A stretch of DNA of 64,000 nt, taken from the NCBI GenBank assembly GCA_963667075.1, contig OY762938.1, forward strand, positions 248,001 to 312,000, in the 5' to 3' direction. Below, one piece after another: positions 23,844 to 32,863 of the stretch (position 1 is the first letter of the stretch; each line of letters begins with the position of its first letter). Below the pieces are notes generated by a model. That model was not told the origin of the DNA and ran no database searches. It saw only the letters and a list, made by a program, of their open reading frames with translations. This DNA is from G963667075 sp963667075. Lineage in GTDB: Bacteria; Pseudomonadota; Alphaproteobacteria; Micavibrionales; Micavibrionaceae. The translations under genes were made by a program, and so were the position numbers.

Positions 23844-25037
23844 CTAGGCACTACGCTGCACATGCGAAACAATCCATTCTTTTACATGATTCCACATAAG
23901 ATCTTTCGCATGCTCACCGACCATCATACCTATGTGCCCACAATCAGCCTCACTTAAAGTAGCATTTGGTAATTGATTAAAAAGCGCCAATGCCGATTTT
24001 GGCGGCACAATTTTATCCTTTTTTGAAATCAGAATCAGAGCCGGTTCTTCAATAACGCCCGGATCAATAGTTTGGCCGAGCAGTTTCCATTTTTTCTTAA
24101 ACGGCTTATTCTCTTTATACCAGTCCCTTATACAGCTTACTGCAACAGACGAAGGCAAATCAGAGCCACTGTTGAGCCACCTCTCTACATGAACAAACAA
24201 TTTTTCTGCCTCGCTGCCTTGCTGCATATCTGCAAAAGCAGAAAATTTCCTGGCCCCCAAAGAAGGATCAATAGAGGCAAAAACCGTATTCAACCAGTCT
24301 ACCGGCATGTAATTCGAATGCATAAGAACAGGCAAAACATCCGGTACCCATTCTCTTATAGAGTGAGATAAAGACGGTGCTGTGTCATGAAAGTCCCATG
24401 GCGTCGCAACAAAGATCAGACTGCGGCATTTTTTCCGGCTCAACTGTGCCAAAGCCGTTAATAAAACACCCCCCATACAATACCCCATAGCATGGAGCTG
24501 CGCCGGATGTTTATTTTGCAAGAACTCAAACAGCGGCATCAGTTTCTTTTCTACGATTTTGTCAAAAGACCCCAGAGACTCGTCCGATGTTAACGCTCCC
24601 CAGTCGATTAGATATGTATCTATCCCCTGTGCTGCAATCCATCGAACCAGTGATCTGGCTGGTAAAAGATCCAATATTGTTGAATCGTTAATCATGGAAG
24701 GAATAATAAACAGGGCCGGTTTATTGGGCTCAAACGGCTCCTCAGCTTTGCAGTAAAATAATCTTGTTTCTCCTATTTGCTGAATAACCGGTAATGGTTG
24801 CATTAAAGATTCGTTTTCATAAAGCTGATACTTCCTGATACCACGTAGCATTTTCTCCATACTGCAAAAAAGAGGCTGCTCTTTTGGCTCTTCCCAAAAA
24901 CGATCATACGCCTGTGCCGAAAAACTGGTTCCATTCTGCTCCGCAAAGAATTTTGCCGCAGCACTCAAGTGAAAAGCCATGGGTCTGGGACCGTATATAC
25001 GTGAAATATTATTTCTTTTTTTGTCTTTTTTTGTCAT
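23844..25037 (-). CDS. phaC: short PHA synthase, class III-like PhaC
   Basis: Alpha/beta-hydrolase-fold protein of the poly(3-hydroxyalkanoate) synthase family. The lipase-like box GYCMGG carries the nucleophile Cys187; Asp342 (SKKDKIVPP) and His369 (DCGHIGMM) complete the triad. IPSMINDSTILDLLPARSLV and the WIAAQGIDTYLIDWG strand match PhaC. At 397 aa it is far shorter than class I enzymes (about 560-600) and close to the class III/IV catalytic subunits, which need PhaE or PhaR-type partners; no phaE is seen in the window. It is first in the phaCAB operon and divergent from phaR. A PhaC-like hydrolase or depolymerase cannot be fully excluded. Confidence 0.82.
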   Translation of the reverse strand: MTKKDKKRNNISRIYGPRPMAFHLSAAAKFFAEQNGTSFSAQAYDRFWEEPKEQPLFCSMEKMLRGIRKYQLYENESLMQPLPVIQQIGETRLFYCKAEEPFEPNKPALFIIPSMINDSTILDLLPARSLVRWIAAQGIDTYLIDWGALTSDESLGSFDKIVEKKLMPLFEFLQNKHPAQLHAMGYCMGGVLLTALAQLSRKKCRSLIFVATPWDFHDTAPSLSHSIREWVPDVLPVLMHSNYMPVDWLNTVFASIDPSLGARKFSAFADMQQGSEAEKLFVHVERWLNSGSDLPSSVAVSCIRDWYKENKPFKKKWKLLGQTIDPGVIEEPALILISKKDKIVPPKSALALFNQLPNATLSEADCGHIGMMVGEHAKDLMWNHVKEWIVSHVQRSA

Positions 25038-25063
25038 AAAAATTATTTATTTTAAATTAACCC

Positions 25064-25094
25064 TTTGCAACCGCAAAAAAATATGTTTTATATG
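25064..25094 (+). promoter_or_regulatory. phaR promoter with overlapping inverted repeat, possible PhaR operator
   Basis: In the phaC-phaR divergent gap, TTTGC-AACC-GCAAA (25064-25077) is an inverted repeat that overlaps a possible -35 (TTGCAA, 25065). A -10-like TTATAT or TATATG follows 17-18 bp downstream. More TTGC/GCAA half-sites follow (GCAATATATCCGCAAC). PhaR proteins are known to bind TGC-rich sites and repress themselves and pha genes; assigning this repeat to PhaR is inference. Confidence 0.35.
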
Positions 25095-25131
25095 CAATAT
25101 ATCCGCAACATTTTAAGGAAAAGGTGCAAAA

Positions 25132-25629
25132 ATGGCAACCGCACAAAAGAAAGAAAATACGCCTATCACCATAAAGAAATATGCGAACCGCAGACTTTAT
25201 GACACAGGCCGGAGTAGCTACGTTACACTTGATGATCTTTGCGCAATGGTTAAAGAAGGACAAGACTTTGTCGTTGTCGACGCAAAATCAGGCGAAGATC
25301 TCACACGTCAGGTTCTTACACAAATTATTGTTGATCAGGAATCCAAAGGACAGAATATGCTGCCTACAAACTTCCTGAGACAACTGATTGGATTCTACGG
25401 AGACAATATTCAGTCTATCGTACCAAACTATCTGGAACATTCCATTGACGCTTTCTCCAAAAATCAGGAGCAATTGAGATCTCAGATCAACAAGTCTCTT
25501 GAAGGTATGTTCCCTTCGAATACGATTGAGGAAATGAGCAAAAAGAACATGGCTATTTTTGAAAATGCCATGAAAGCGTTCTCTACATTCTCTCCATTGC
25601 AACAAGGCGCAAAAAAGAAATCTGATTAA
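25132..25629 (+). CDS. phaR: polyhydroxyalkanoate synthesis repressor PhaR
   Basis: Binds DNA and nascent PHB granules, so that repression of phasin and pha genes is relieved when polymer accumulates. The PHB/PHA accumulation regulator DNA-binding domain is clear (TIKKYANRRLYDTGRSSYVT, then LDDLCAMVKEGQDFVVVDAK). The PHB-binding region follows (LTRQVLTQIIVDQESKGQNM, PTNFLRQLIGFYGDNIQ). The C-terminal 50 residues are helical. The length of 165 aa is usual. AAGGAAAAGG lies before the ATG. It is transcribed away from phaC and ends in a strong terminator shared with the EAL gene. Confidence 0.95.
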   Translation: MATAQKKENTPITIKKYANRRLYDTGRSSYVTLDDLCAMVKEGQDFVVVDAKSGEDLTRQVLTQIIVDQESKGQNMLPTNFLRQLIGFYGDNIQSIVPNYLEHSIDAFSKNQEQLRSQINKSLEGMFPSNTIEEMSKKNMAIFENAMKAFSTFSPLQQGAKKKSD

Positions 25630-25658
25630 GGAAAGTAGCAAAACAATTGCTCGTAAGC

Positions 25659-25694
25659 AAAACCCGCCGGTTTTATCTAGGCGGGTTTTCTTTT
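25659..25694. terminator. bidirectional terminator between phaR and the EAL gene
   Basis: AAAACCCGCC (25659-25668) and GGCGGGTTTT (25680-25689) form a 10-bp GC-rich stem with A-run and T-run flanks on both strands. The stop codon of the convergent EAL gene lies in the loop. Confidence 0.92.
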
Positions 25695-27407
25695 TCTTCT
25701 TAGTCTATGATTTTCAGGTAACCACACTCTTTCAAGGCTTGGTTTTGCATAAGCATACCCTTGAATATATGTGATACCGTCTCTTGTCAGAGAATCTATA
25801 TCATCCAGCGTTTCCGCCCCCTCACCAACTGTCTCGACATTCATGCCGGATGCCAGCGCGTGCAGCGTTTTAATGAAAAGACGGTTCTCCTTTTCGTGCA
25901 TATTCTGTACAAATGACTTATCGATCTTAACAATATCAAGATTAAGATCCCTAATCTGCTGAAAAGCTGTATAGCCAGTGCCAAAATCATCCAAAGCCAC
26001 TTTACAGCCAAGCCCCTGCAGGGTTCTTGCAAAACGGGTAGATTGCACAGCATCTACAACTGCAGCACTCTCCGTAAATTCTACAATTAATCTCTGGGCC
26101 ACACTTCGGTAGCCTCGTAGCATTTCCTGCACATTTTTTATCCAGTAAGGATCTGCCAACGTCCAGTTAGACACATTGACGGAAAGGACGAGATCGGGAA
26201 ACATCTTTAATTCTTCAAAGGCCGATTCAATCGCTATCTGATCAATCAGACGCGTTAAACCCAGCCTTTCTGCCACCTCTACAAAAGAGCCTGCAGCATG
26301 AACCGTTCCATCGGCATCCACCATTCTAATAAGAGATTCATGGAAAGACACGTTTTTGGTTTCAGAGCTGATAATAGGTTGGAAAGCAAGAAAAACGCGC
26401 CCTTCCCTTAAATTATGAAGAATCTGATCCCCCACTTTTAAGATTTCTTTAAAACTCTGATCGTTTTCCGGCTGTTCGCTATAGGGAATAAAGCAGGCCC
26501 CGCCGCGACGCTTTGCTTCCTGCAACGCTCTTTCACCTTTTGGAATAGTTTCGCTAGGACTCAAGTTCCTCTTCAGTCGCTTTCCTCCAACAGAGACTGA
26601 TAAATTTATGGGCCCCACTTCTGTCTCGAAAGCATGATTATGGAATACTTTTATAATTTTTTCACCCAGATCACGCATACCGACATGCAGCAGTTTTTTT
26701 AAGACAACGCCAAAAACATCGCCTTCTAACCTTATAACCTTAGCATCTCTACCGCATATTTCTTCTAAACGCTGCCCCGCTTTAAGGAGAAGGTAATCGG
26801 CAAGTTTCGTGCCATAAACCTGATTAATAAGAGAGAACTTATCAATACCAACGCATATCAGCACGCCTGTGTTATCATTACGCAGGTTTCTCTCTATCGC
26901 TTCCTCTATGGCATGTTGCAAACGTAGTCGGGCACTATTGCTACCAATCAGGCTTGAAAGATTAGGCGTCGTGTCCTTCTCTCTTTTTTTGACATTCTTT
27001 TTCGCCTGATCATTTTTATTCAGCTCTAGAATGCCACGGATAAACGTTTTTCCGCTTTCTTCATCCCGGTAAACGGTGCCTCTTTCCGTGAGATCCACGT
27101 AATGGCCTTCATCGTTTTTAAATCTGTAAGAGGCATCAAAGCTAACATCTCTGAGCCCGTCGTCACTTTCGAATTCAAATATCGCCGTATAGATAATAGA
27201 TTTTCTTGAGGGAAGATCTTGTGGATTCAGCGCAGAACAAAAAGTAGCATCTGTTTTCGGCATATTTTCAGCCAGACAGCCCAAGACATCAAAGCTATCG
27301 CCTAAAAACGAAACATTCCCTTCTTCCTTATCCCAAACATAAGCTAACTGCTTGTGATTGCTCAGAGTATCAGAAAAATGCTGTAACCAGATATCAGAAG
27401 GTGCCAT
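25677..27407 (-). CDS. PAS-GGDEF(degenerate)-EAL protein, predicted c-di-GMP phosphodiesterase
   Basis: 576 aa, no membrane segment. A PAS-like domain covers residues about 20-130 (AYVWDKEEGNVSFLGDSFDV ... RDEESGKTFIRGI). A GGDEF domain lies at about 150-310, but its signature is EGDVF (228-232), so cyclase activity is not expected. The EAL domain runs from about 325 to 570. The signature is ESL (Glu357), and the other catalytic residues are in place: Asn411, Glu443, Asp473-Asp474 (DDFGTGY), Lys494 (KIDKSF) and Glu529 (GEGAE). It is therefore probably an active phosphodiesterase with a sensory or regulatory GGDEF. AAGGA lies before the ATG. Convergent with phaR. Confidence 0.9.
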   Translation of the reverse strand: MAPSDIWLQHFSDTLSNHKQLAYVWDKEEGNVSFLGDSFDVLGCLAENMPKTDATFCSALNPQDLPSRKSIIYTAIFEFESDDGLRDVSFDASYRFKNDEGHYVDLTERGTVYRDEESGKTFIRGILELNKNDQAKKNVKKREKDTTPNLSSLIGSNSARLRLQHAIEEAIERNLRNDNTGVLICVGIDKFSLINQVYGTKLADYLLLKAGQRLEEICGRDAKVIRLEGDVFGVVLKKLLHVGMRDLGEKIIKVFHNHAFETEVGPINLSVSVGGKRLKRNLSPSETIPKGERALQEAKRRGGACFIPYSEQPENDQSFKEILKVGDQILHNLREGRVFLAFQPIISSETKNVSFHESLIRMVDADGTVHAAGSFVEVAERLGLTRLIDQIAIESAFEELKMFPDLVLSVNVSNWTLADPYWIKNVQEMLRGYRSVAQRLIVEFTESAAVVDAVQSTRFARTLQGLGCKVALDDFGTGYTAFQQIRDLNLDIVKIDKSFVQNMHEKENRLFIKTLHALASGMNVETVGEGAETLDDIDSLTRDGITYIQGYAYAKPSLERVWLPENHRLRRKRKPA

Positions 27408-27538
27408 AGGAGAAGTCCTTACTCAAACTTTATTCTTCCCCTACTCTCGCATAAAAGTATTACCAGAACCTTTACAGCTGCGATAAAAATGGCAATTTTA
27501 CTAAAATTTTAGATAAATTATAGCAAACGCGTAAAAAA

Positions 27539-30500
27539 CTACCGTTTTAAGGCTTCAATGAGTTTATCACGCAAATTCATCGCCTCTTGCATATACGCCG
27601 CTGCACCCTCATGCGCAATCACCGTAAAAACAGGCCCTCGACTATGGAACAAAAGAGCCGCAGACGAACGAACATTCCCTGAAACACAAGCAATTTCATA
27701 GGTTTTCACCTTCCCGCCAAAAGAAGAAAACTCATTACCAGGCATTGCGGCAAATTCGCCTTTGCACCGCCCTTTCGTCTTTTCCAGATAGCGGGACACG
27801 GCCGAGTCGAAGTCCTGAATATTTCCTAGCTCTTTCATTTCAACGCTGCCATACAGAGGCCCTGTCTGCCAACGGAAAGATCTTACATCATCTGTTTTCG
27901 TTGTTTTTACAACTGGTGCTTCAAGACTTATCGCCGCTTTTTTTAGCAAAGCTGTGATATCTTTTTCATTCATGAAATGCGCCTCTGTTGTATGAAGGGC
28001 GACCGATTCCGCGCTTTCCTGAACAGATTGCCCCTCCCCTGCTGCCGGCATTATATTGTTATAGGCCGCCGCATTCGACATCTGTTGTTTATAAGAAGAA
28101 GCAGCTTCTTTTCTAAGCCCCTCGTATTTTTTTTCCAACGCGGCGAGCTGTGCTTTTGTCGAAGCCATCTCTTTTTGTGTCCCGCTATTTTCCTGAAGAC
28201 GTGCCTGCGCCGTTATAAGGCTCTGCTCAAGAAGCTTAATTCTTTCTTCTTTTCCAGTAAATGACGCCATCCTCTGATCCAGTTCAGACCGCAAATCAGC
28301 CAGTTCCTGTTTAAGCGTTTTTATTTTCATATCCTTCGCCGGCGATACCTTCAACTGCTTTTCCAGCGCTTCTATAAGCTTTTTATTCTTCTGCTCCAGC
28401 AGTGTCAGCTTTGTCTCCTGGGCCGGCACTTTTTCAAAGAACTTATCAAGTTCTGCCTGAAGCAGTATATTCTTCTGCTCCAGCATTCTTATCTTGCTTT
28501 CATTTTCGGAAGAGCCCGACAATTGTTTGGTAACTTCAGACTGCAGAGAGACTGTCTTCTCCTGCATGGATTCCAGTGACGCATCTTTTTGCTCAAGGCG
28601 AGCCTCTTGCTCTGTGACAAGATTTTTTAGTGCCTCTACCTGTTTTTCTAGCTCTTTGATCTTTCTCTCCCTGTCAGGAAGAGCAGCCAGACGCTCATCA
28701 AGCGCGGACTGAAGACGTTTATTTTCTTCTTGTAAAAGAGTCACCTTAAGATCTTTTGCTGAATCATCCGTTTTAATCGTTAAATCAGCCACCTGTTTTT
28801 GAAGCCTGCCTGATTTACTTTCTAAAGCATCGATCATCGCTATTTTTTCAGCGATTTCAGCCTCATGCCTGTCAGCGGCCGTTTTCAGGCGCGTGACCTC
28901 ATCTGTCAAGGCGATCATTTCGTTATTATTTGAAAGAGCATTATTCTCTTTGAGAGTTTTAATTTGAGCCTGTGCCTCAAGATATTTGTTTTGATACTCT
29001 TTTTCGCTTTCCTGTACAACAGCCAGCTCTTGCTTAAGAGAGGCAATAGCCTCTGGGTTTCCTTTTTGCTGGTTGTTCTTGAAAAACATAATATCTACTT
29101 TTGCCTGAGCCAGATCGTTTTCAAGAGACGAGACTTTTTGTTCGCTTTCTTTTAATTTCGTCTCCATGGAATTAATGAGATAAATTTGAGCACCACTTGC
29201 AAGCTCTGGATCAAAAAGCATCTGTTCGATATCCTTTTTCTCTTGCTCGCACATCACTTTCTCTTGTTCCAAGGCAGCACCCAAACGGCGTATTTCCCGT
29301 TGAGACTCGTGATAACGTTTTGTCGCCTGTACTGTATCCCAGTCTCCGGGCAGTGCAGCAAGTTGTCCGTTTTCTATAGCCAGACGCATACGCTCCATTT
29401 CTGTCGTCAAACGCTCATTTTCACGTTGCGCTATTTTAAGATCTCCCTCAAAAGCATGGACTTTTTTGACAAGCGTATCTCTTTCATCACGCAAAACATC
29501 AGAAGAGACATCTGTATCATAGGCTTTCAGTTCTTTAATCAGGCGTGCATTCTCTTTTTTCAGATACGCCATCTCGCTCTGTGTAATTTTGTCCTGTTTG
29601 GTCTTATCACCGCTATTTTCAGTAGTGATCTTTTTTTCAAGATTTTTTACTTTTTCCAAAGCGGCATTCAGCTCGGCCTGCAAGGTTTCATTTTTAGAGA
29701 TCAGATCGCTGTTATCAACCCCTGTAACCGGAGCATCCTCCGATTTCCTGGACTCCGCTATAGATAGCTGAATTTTTGCCATATTCGTCAGCTCTTTTTT
29801 GAGGCTTTCATTCTCAGCCCTTAATTTTGAGAGCTGTTTCACCATGTCGTCTGCACGCGCGGAGAGCTTACTGACGGTCTTTGTTGCCTCATTTTTTATT
29901 TCAGGCGTTATTTCAGGCGTTAGAGACAGTGGCAAAGCTTTTGGTTTTAAAGATGGCCTTTTTACAATAGTAGACACGTCGTGTGCCAGATCTTGTTCAT
30001 CAGAAACAGCCACCGTTTCAACCGGATCAAGCATATTTTCCGTCGATGGCATCGACGCCACCAGTGTTGGCTGTTCTAAAGGCACCTTAAGAGAGGCAAT
30101 ACAGGCCCCCACCTGCTGCCAGCCCTGTTTTGTATTTTTAAGCGTAAAATCATAACGGTTACCGGCAAATTCCACAGAGAGTTCACCTGAACGGTTCATG
30201 GCATCAAAAAAATCATTATCCTTACCAAAACGCACCACAAACACATGATCCGAAATTGGTTTCACTTCATAAGAACGCTGTTCATCCGGGCCAGAATTCA
30301 TTAAAACGGAATAGGTTCGAGAAGGGTCAAACTTATTCTTTTGAAAGTCAAATGCGACGGAACGCTCCCCTCTTAAATTTTCAGCAAACACCAAAAAAAG
30401 ATCCTGCTTATATTTCTGGGCCATCATGCAATACGGCCCCACCGTTTTATCGCCCTGCGTTTCTTCAGAAAAAGACCAGTCACCTGTCGGTAACAAAGCA

Positions 30501-30601
30501 TGCGTATCAATCGCCGCATATCCCGGTTGGGAAAAAGAGGTGAGAGACATAAAAAGAACGCCGGAAAGGGCTGTTGAAAGAAACATTTTGCGGGGGGTCA
30601 T
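27539..30601 (-). CDS. large secreted coiled-coil protein, function unknown
   Basis: 1020 aa. A signal peptide (FLSTALSGVLFMSLTSFSQPGYA) is followed by an N-terminal globular domain (about 30-175) with a Cys pair (GPYCMMAQ, QVGACIAS). A long coiled coil runs from about 230 to 860 with many heptads rich in E, K, Q and L (KVKNLEKKI, KIKELEKQVEALKNLV, KIRMLEQKNILLQAEL). A C-terminal globular domain (about 895-1020) has two Cys (KGRCKGEF, YEIACVSG). The coiled coil could span tens of nanometres in the periplasm. It follows the TcpQ-domain gene after 68 bp, so a joint role in a pilus or secretin assembly is possible but not shown. I do not recognise the end domains. Confidence 0.8.
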   Translation of the reverse strand: MTPRKMFLSTALSGVLFMSLTSFSQPGYAAIDTHALLPTGDWSFSEETQGDKTVGPYCMMAQKYKQDLFLVFAENLRGERSVAFDFQKNKFDPSRTYSVLMNSGPDEQRSYEVKPISDHVFVVRFGKDNDFFDAMNRSGELSVEFAGNRYDFTLKNTKQGWQQVGACIASLKVPLEQPTLVASMPSTENMLDPVETVAVSDEQDLAHDVSTIVKRPSLKPKALPLSLTPEITPEIKNEATKTVSKLSARADDMVKQLSKLRAENESLKKELTNMAKIQLSIAESRKSEDAPVTGVDNSDLISKNETLQAELNAALEKVKNLEKKITTENSGDKTKQDKITQSEMAYLKKENARLIKELKAYDTDVSSDVLRDERDTLVKKVHAFEGDLKIAQRENERLTTEMERMRLAIENGQLAALPGDWDTVQATKRYHESQREIRRLGAALEQEKVMCEQEKKDIEQMLFDPELASGAQIYLINSMETKLKESEQKVSSLENDLAQAKVDIMFFKNNQQKGNPEAIASLKQELAVVQESEKEYQNKYLEAQAQIKTLKENNALSNNNEMIALTDEVTRLKTAADRHEAEIAEKIAMIDALESKSGRLQKQVADLTIKTDDSAKDLKVTLLQEENKRLQSALDERLAALPDRERKIKELEKQVEALKNLVTEQEARLEQKDASLESMQEKTVSLQSEVTKQLSGSSENESKIRMLEQKNILLQAELDKFFEKVPAQETKLTLLEQKNKKLIEALEKQLKVSPAKDMKIKTLKQELADLRSELDQRMASFTGKEERIKLLEQSLITAQARLQENSGTQKEMASTKAQLAALEKKYEGLRKEAASSYKQQMSNAAAYNNIMPAAGEGQSVQESAESVALHTTEAHFMNEKDITALLKKAAISLEAPVVKTTKTDDVRSFRWQTGPLYGSVEMKELGNIQDFDSAVSRYLEKTKGRCKGEFAAMPGNEFSSFGGKVKTYEIACVSGNVRSSAALLFHSRGPVFTVIAHEGAAAYMQEAMNLRDKLIEALKR

Positions 30602-30669
30602 ACTCTCTTCTCCAAACGTATGTATGCAATGTATATCAGTTTTTTTAGCCTTTATCCTTTTATGTACTG

Positions 30670-31617
30670 CTATATGCGGCCTGTCCTGATAATAAGCGTT
30701 TTTTGTAATGTTTGTGGGTCTGTATTCAGTTGCGCAACGGGCCGCTCGCCTCTCGTATTATTGTACTGCTCTAACACTTCGACAACAGCCTCTTCAAAAG
30801 TTGATTTTGTACTCACCGAATTGATAACGGAGAAATTGCGCCCAGCAAGCCAGACCATCTCAATACCGGCGTCTTCCGCCCATACATCCAGCACTTCAGC
30901 AAGATTAGCCCCTCTTAAGGCTCTGTATCTGTGGGGCTTTCCTGTCGTTCTGAAATGAACCGGGTTATTTATCTCAGAAGGAGAGAATGAAACATGCTGT
31001 GGTCTACCCGAACGCACAGGCGCATATGATGCCGTTTCCGTTTCAACCTCGGCCTCGGGTTCGGCTTCATAAACAGGTTCAGCCAAAAGCGGCTGGGACG
31101 GTATTGTCATCAAAACAGGACCAGCCGTAGGCTCCATTTCATTTAAAGAAGACGGATCAGAAAAATCATTTCCAAGTCTGACCGGTTCAAAAGTCACTGA
31201 CGTGCCGCCCCCTTGAATATCCTCGCCACCCAAAAGAGCAGGCTGAAGGGCCAGTGGTGCCTCACGCATTTCGGATGGTACAAAGTAATCACTGGAAATC
31301 ATAAGCACCGATTTTGCCGGTGTTTGTCCCGTCACAGACGTCGCCGCCGATGCGGCCTTTTTCATAGGAATGCTTTTTGCATTTCTTATCTTTTTTATTT
31401 CTTCGGGGCTTTTTTCCTTGGCCACGTCGAAGTCAGAACGACGCACTTTCTCTTCTTCTCCGAAGAGAGACTCTTCAACATATTCGTAAACACCTACCGG
31501 ACTAGGCAGATCGGGCATTTCAAGATTGAAATCCCAGTCAGCCCGTACACTGCCTGCCGGATAAGCTGACATTGCCAGTAAGGAACCAAACAAAAAAAGC
31601 CCATGCAAAGCTCTCAT
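30670..31617 (-). CDS. secreted protein with C-terminal TcpQ-like domain
   Basis: 315 aa with a Sec signal peptide (LHGLFLFGSLLAMSAYPAGS). The middle (about 60-215) is low-complexity and acidic/proline-rich. The C-terminal 90 residues (YRALRGANLAEVLDVWAEDA, then GIEMVWLAGRNFSV, FEEAVVEVLEQYN, LIIRTGRI) match the pattern of the TcpQ domain, found in proteins that help assemble type IVb pilus or related secretins. No secretin, pilin or ATPase gene lies in the window. It lies just upstream of the 1020-aa coiled-coil gene on the same strand. Confidence 0.75.
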   Translation of the reverse strand: MRALHGLFLFGSLLAMSAYPAGSVRADWDFNLEMPDLPSPVGVYEYVEESLFGEEEKVRRSDFDVAKEKSPEEIKKIRNAKSIPMKKAASAATSVTGQTPAKSVLMISSDYFVPSEMREAPLALQPALLGGEDIQGGGTSVTFEPVRLGNDFSDPSSLNEMEPTAGPVLMTIPSQPLLAEPVYEAEPEAEVETETASYAPVRSGRPQHVSFSPSEINNPVHFRTTGKPHRYRALRGANLAEVLDVWAEDAGIEMVWLAGRNFSVINSVSTKSTFEEAVVEVLEQYNNTRGERPVAQLNTDPQTLQKTLIIRTGRI

Positions 31618-31715
31618 CTTCTTACACTTTCATACTTAAAATATTGGAACAAGAAGAAGACTAAGCATCTTGGCTTGTAATCGCAACACAAAATTTTACA
31701 GCAGGATCAGTTATC

Positions 31716-32823
31716 CTAGTTCTCCTGATGAATCCCTTGCGCCAGAGAAGACTCCAAAAACTGGTCCAGATCGCCATCCAGAATAGCTTGCGTATTTGAA
31801 CTTTCCGTCCCTGTCCTGAGATCTTTGATCATCTGGTATGGTTGAAGCACATATGATCTGATCTGATGCCCCCAGCCTATATCCGTTTTTTGTCCGTGCG
31901 CCGCCGCTTTTTCCTCTTCTCTCTTCAACATTTCAGCTTCATAGAGTTTTGCCCGGAGCATATCCATAGCCATAGCCCTGTTCTGGTGCTGGGATCGCTC
32001 GCTTTGGCACGCAACAACGACGCCGCTTGGCCTGTGAGTCAAACGAACAGCACTGTCCGTTGTATTAACGTGCTGCCCCCCCGCCCCACTGGACCGATAC
32101 GTATCCAGCTTAATGTCTTTTTCATCAATTTCGATATCAATCGTATCATCAAGTACCGGAGACACAGACACGGAGGCGAAACTCGTATGACGCCGGGCAT
32201 TGGAATCAAAAGGAGAAATACGCACCAAACGATGAACACCGTTTTCTGTTTTAAGCCAGCCATAGGCTTTTTCGCCATCAATACGGATCGTTACAGATTT
32301 AATACCAGCTTCTTCACCATCGGTCTTATCCATAAGTGTGACTTTATAGCCATGCTGATCCGCCCATCTTGTGTACATACGAAGCAGCATACTGGCCCAG
32401 TCACAGGATTCCGTCCCGCCTGCCCCGGCATTAACTTCAAGAAAAGCATCATTGGAATCGGTTTTACCAGAGAGCAAACTCCGGATCTGCAGTTTGCCTG
32501 TCTCGCTTTTCAAGGCAAGCAACGCCGCTTCGGATTCGGCTATAATATCGCTATCATCCTCAAGCTCTGCCAGATCTATAAGATCCACATGTTCTCTTAA
32601 AGCTGAGGCAATATTGTTGATTTCGTCAATTTGATGAGCAAGCCTGGTTCGTTCCTGCATAATGGCTTGAGCTTTTTCAGAATCAGACCAGAGATCAGGA
32701 TCTTCAACAAGGGCATTTAATTCTTCCAGTCTTTTTAAAGCTGGGCCCCAGTCAAAGACGCCTCCTCAGCAATTCAATATTGCTTTCGATCTCTTTCGCT
32801 ACGGTTTGTATTTCAGCACGCAT
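31716..32823 (-). CDS. prfB: peptide chain release factor 2 (programmed +1 frameshift)
   Basis: Terminates translation at UGA and UAA. The GGQ loop is GAGGQHVNTTDSAVRLTHRP. The gene starts at ATG 32823 (MRAEIQTVAKEIESNIELLR), and codon 24 is an in-frame TGA at 32754-32752. A +1 slip on CTT skips one T and continues DWGPALKRLEELNALVEDPD to the stop at 31716, giving 368 aa, the normal RF2 length. Without the shift only a 314-aa downstream frame would be called. The shift autoregulates RF2: low RF2 slows reading of the UGA and favours slippage. Confidence 0.95.
32751..32766 (-). promoter_or_regulatory. prfB programmed +1 frameshift site
   Basis: On the minus strand AGGAGG (32766-32761) is followed by CGT, CTT (slippery codon), TGA and C. 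This is the canonical RF2 arrangement of an internal Shine-Dalgarno just upstream of CUU-UGA-C. The zero frame ends at the TGA after 23 codons. Confidence 0.95.
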
Positions 32824-32863
32824 TCGCTTACTTCAATGTTGTGTTTATTTCTTTTGTGCAGAC

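Noticed and set aside
31866..32600. 244-codon open frame antisense to prfB
   Set aside because: It lies entirely within prfB, which is certain, and has no SD or protein-like features.
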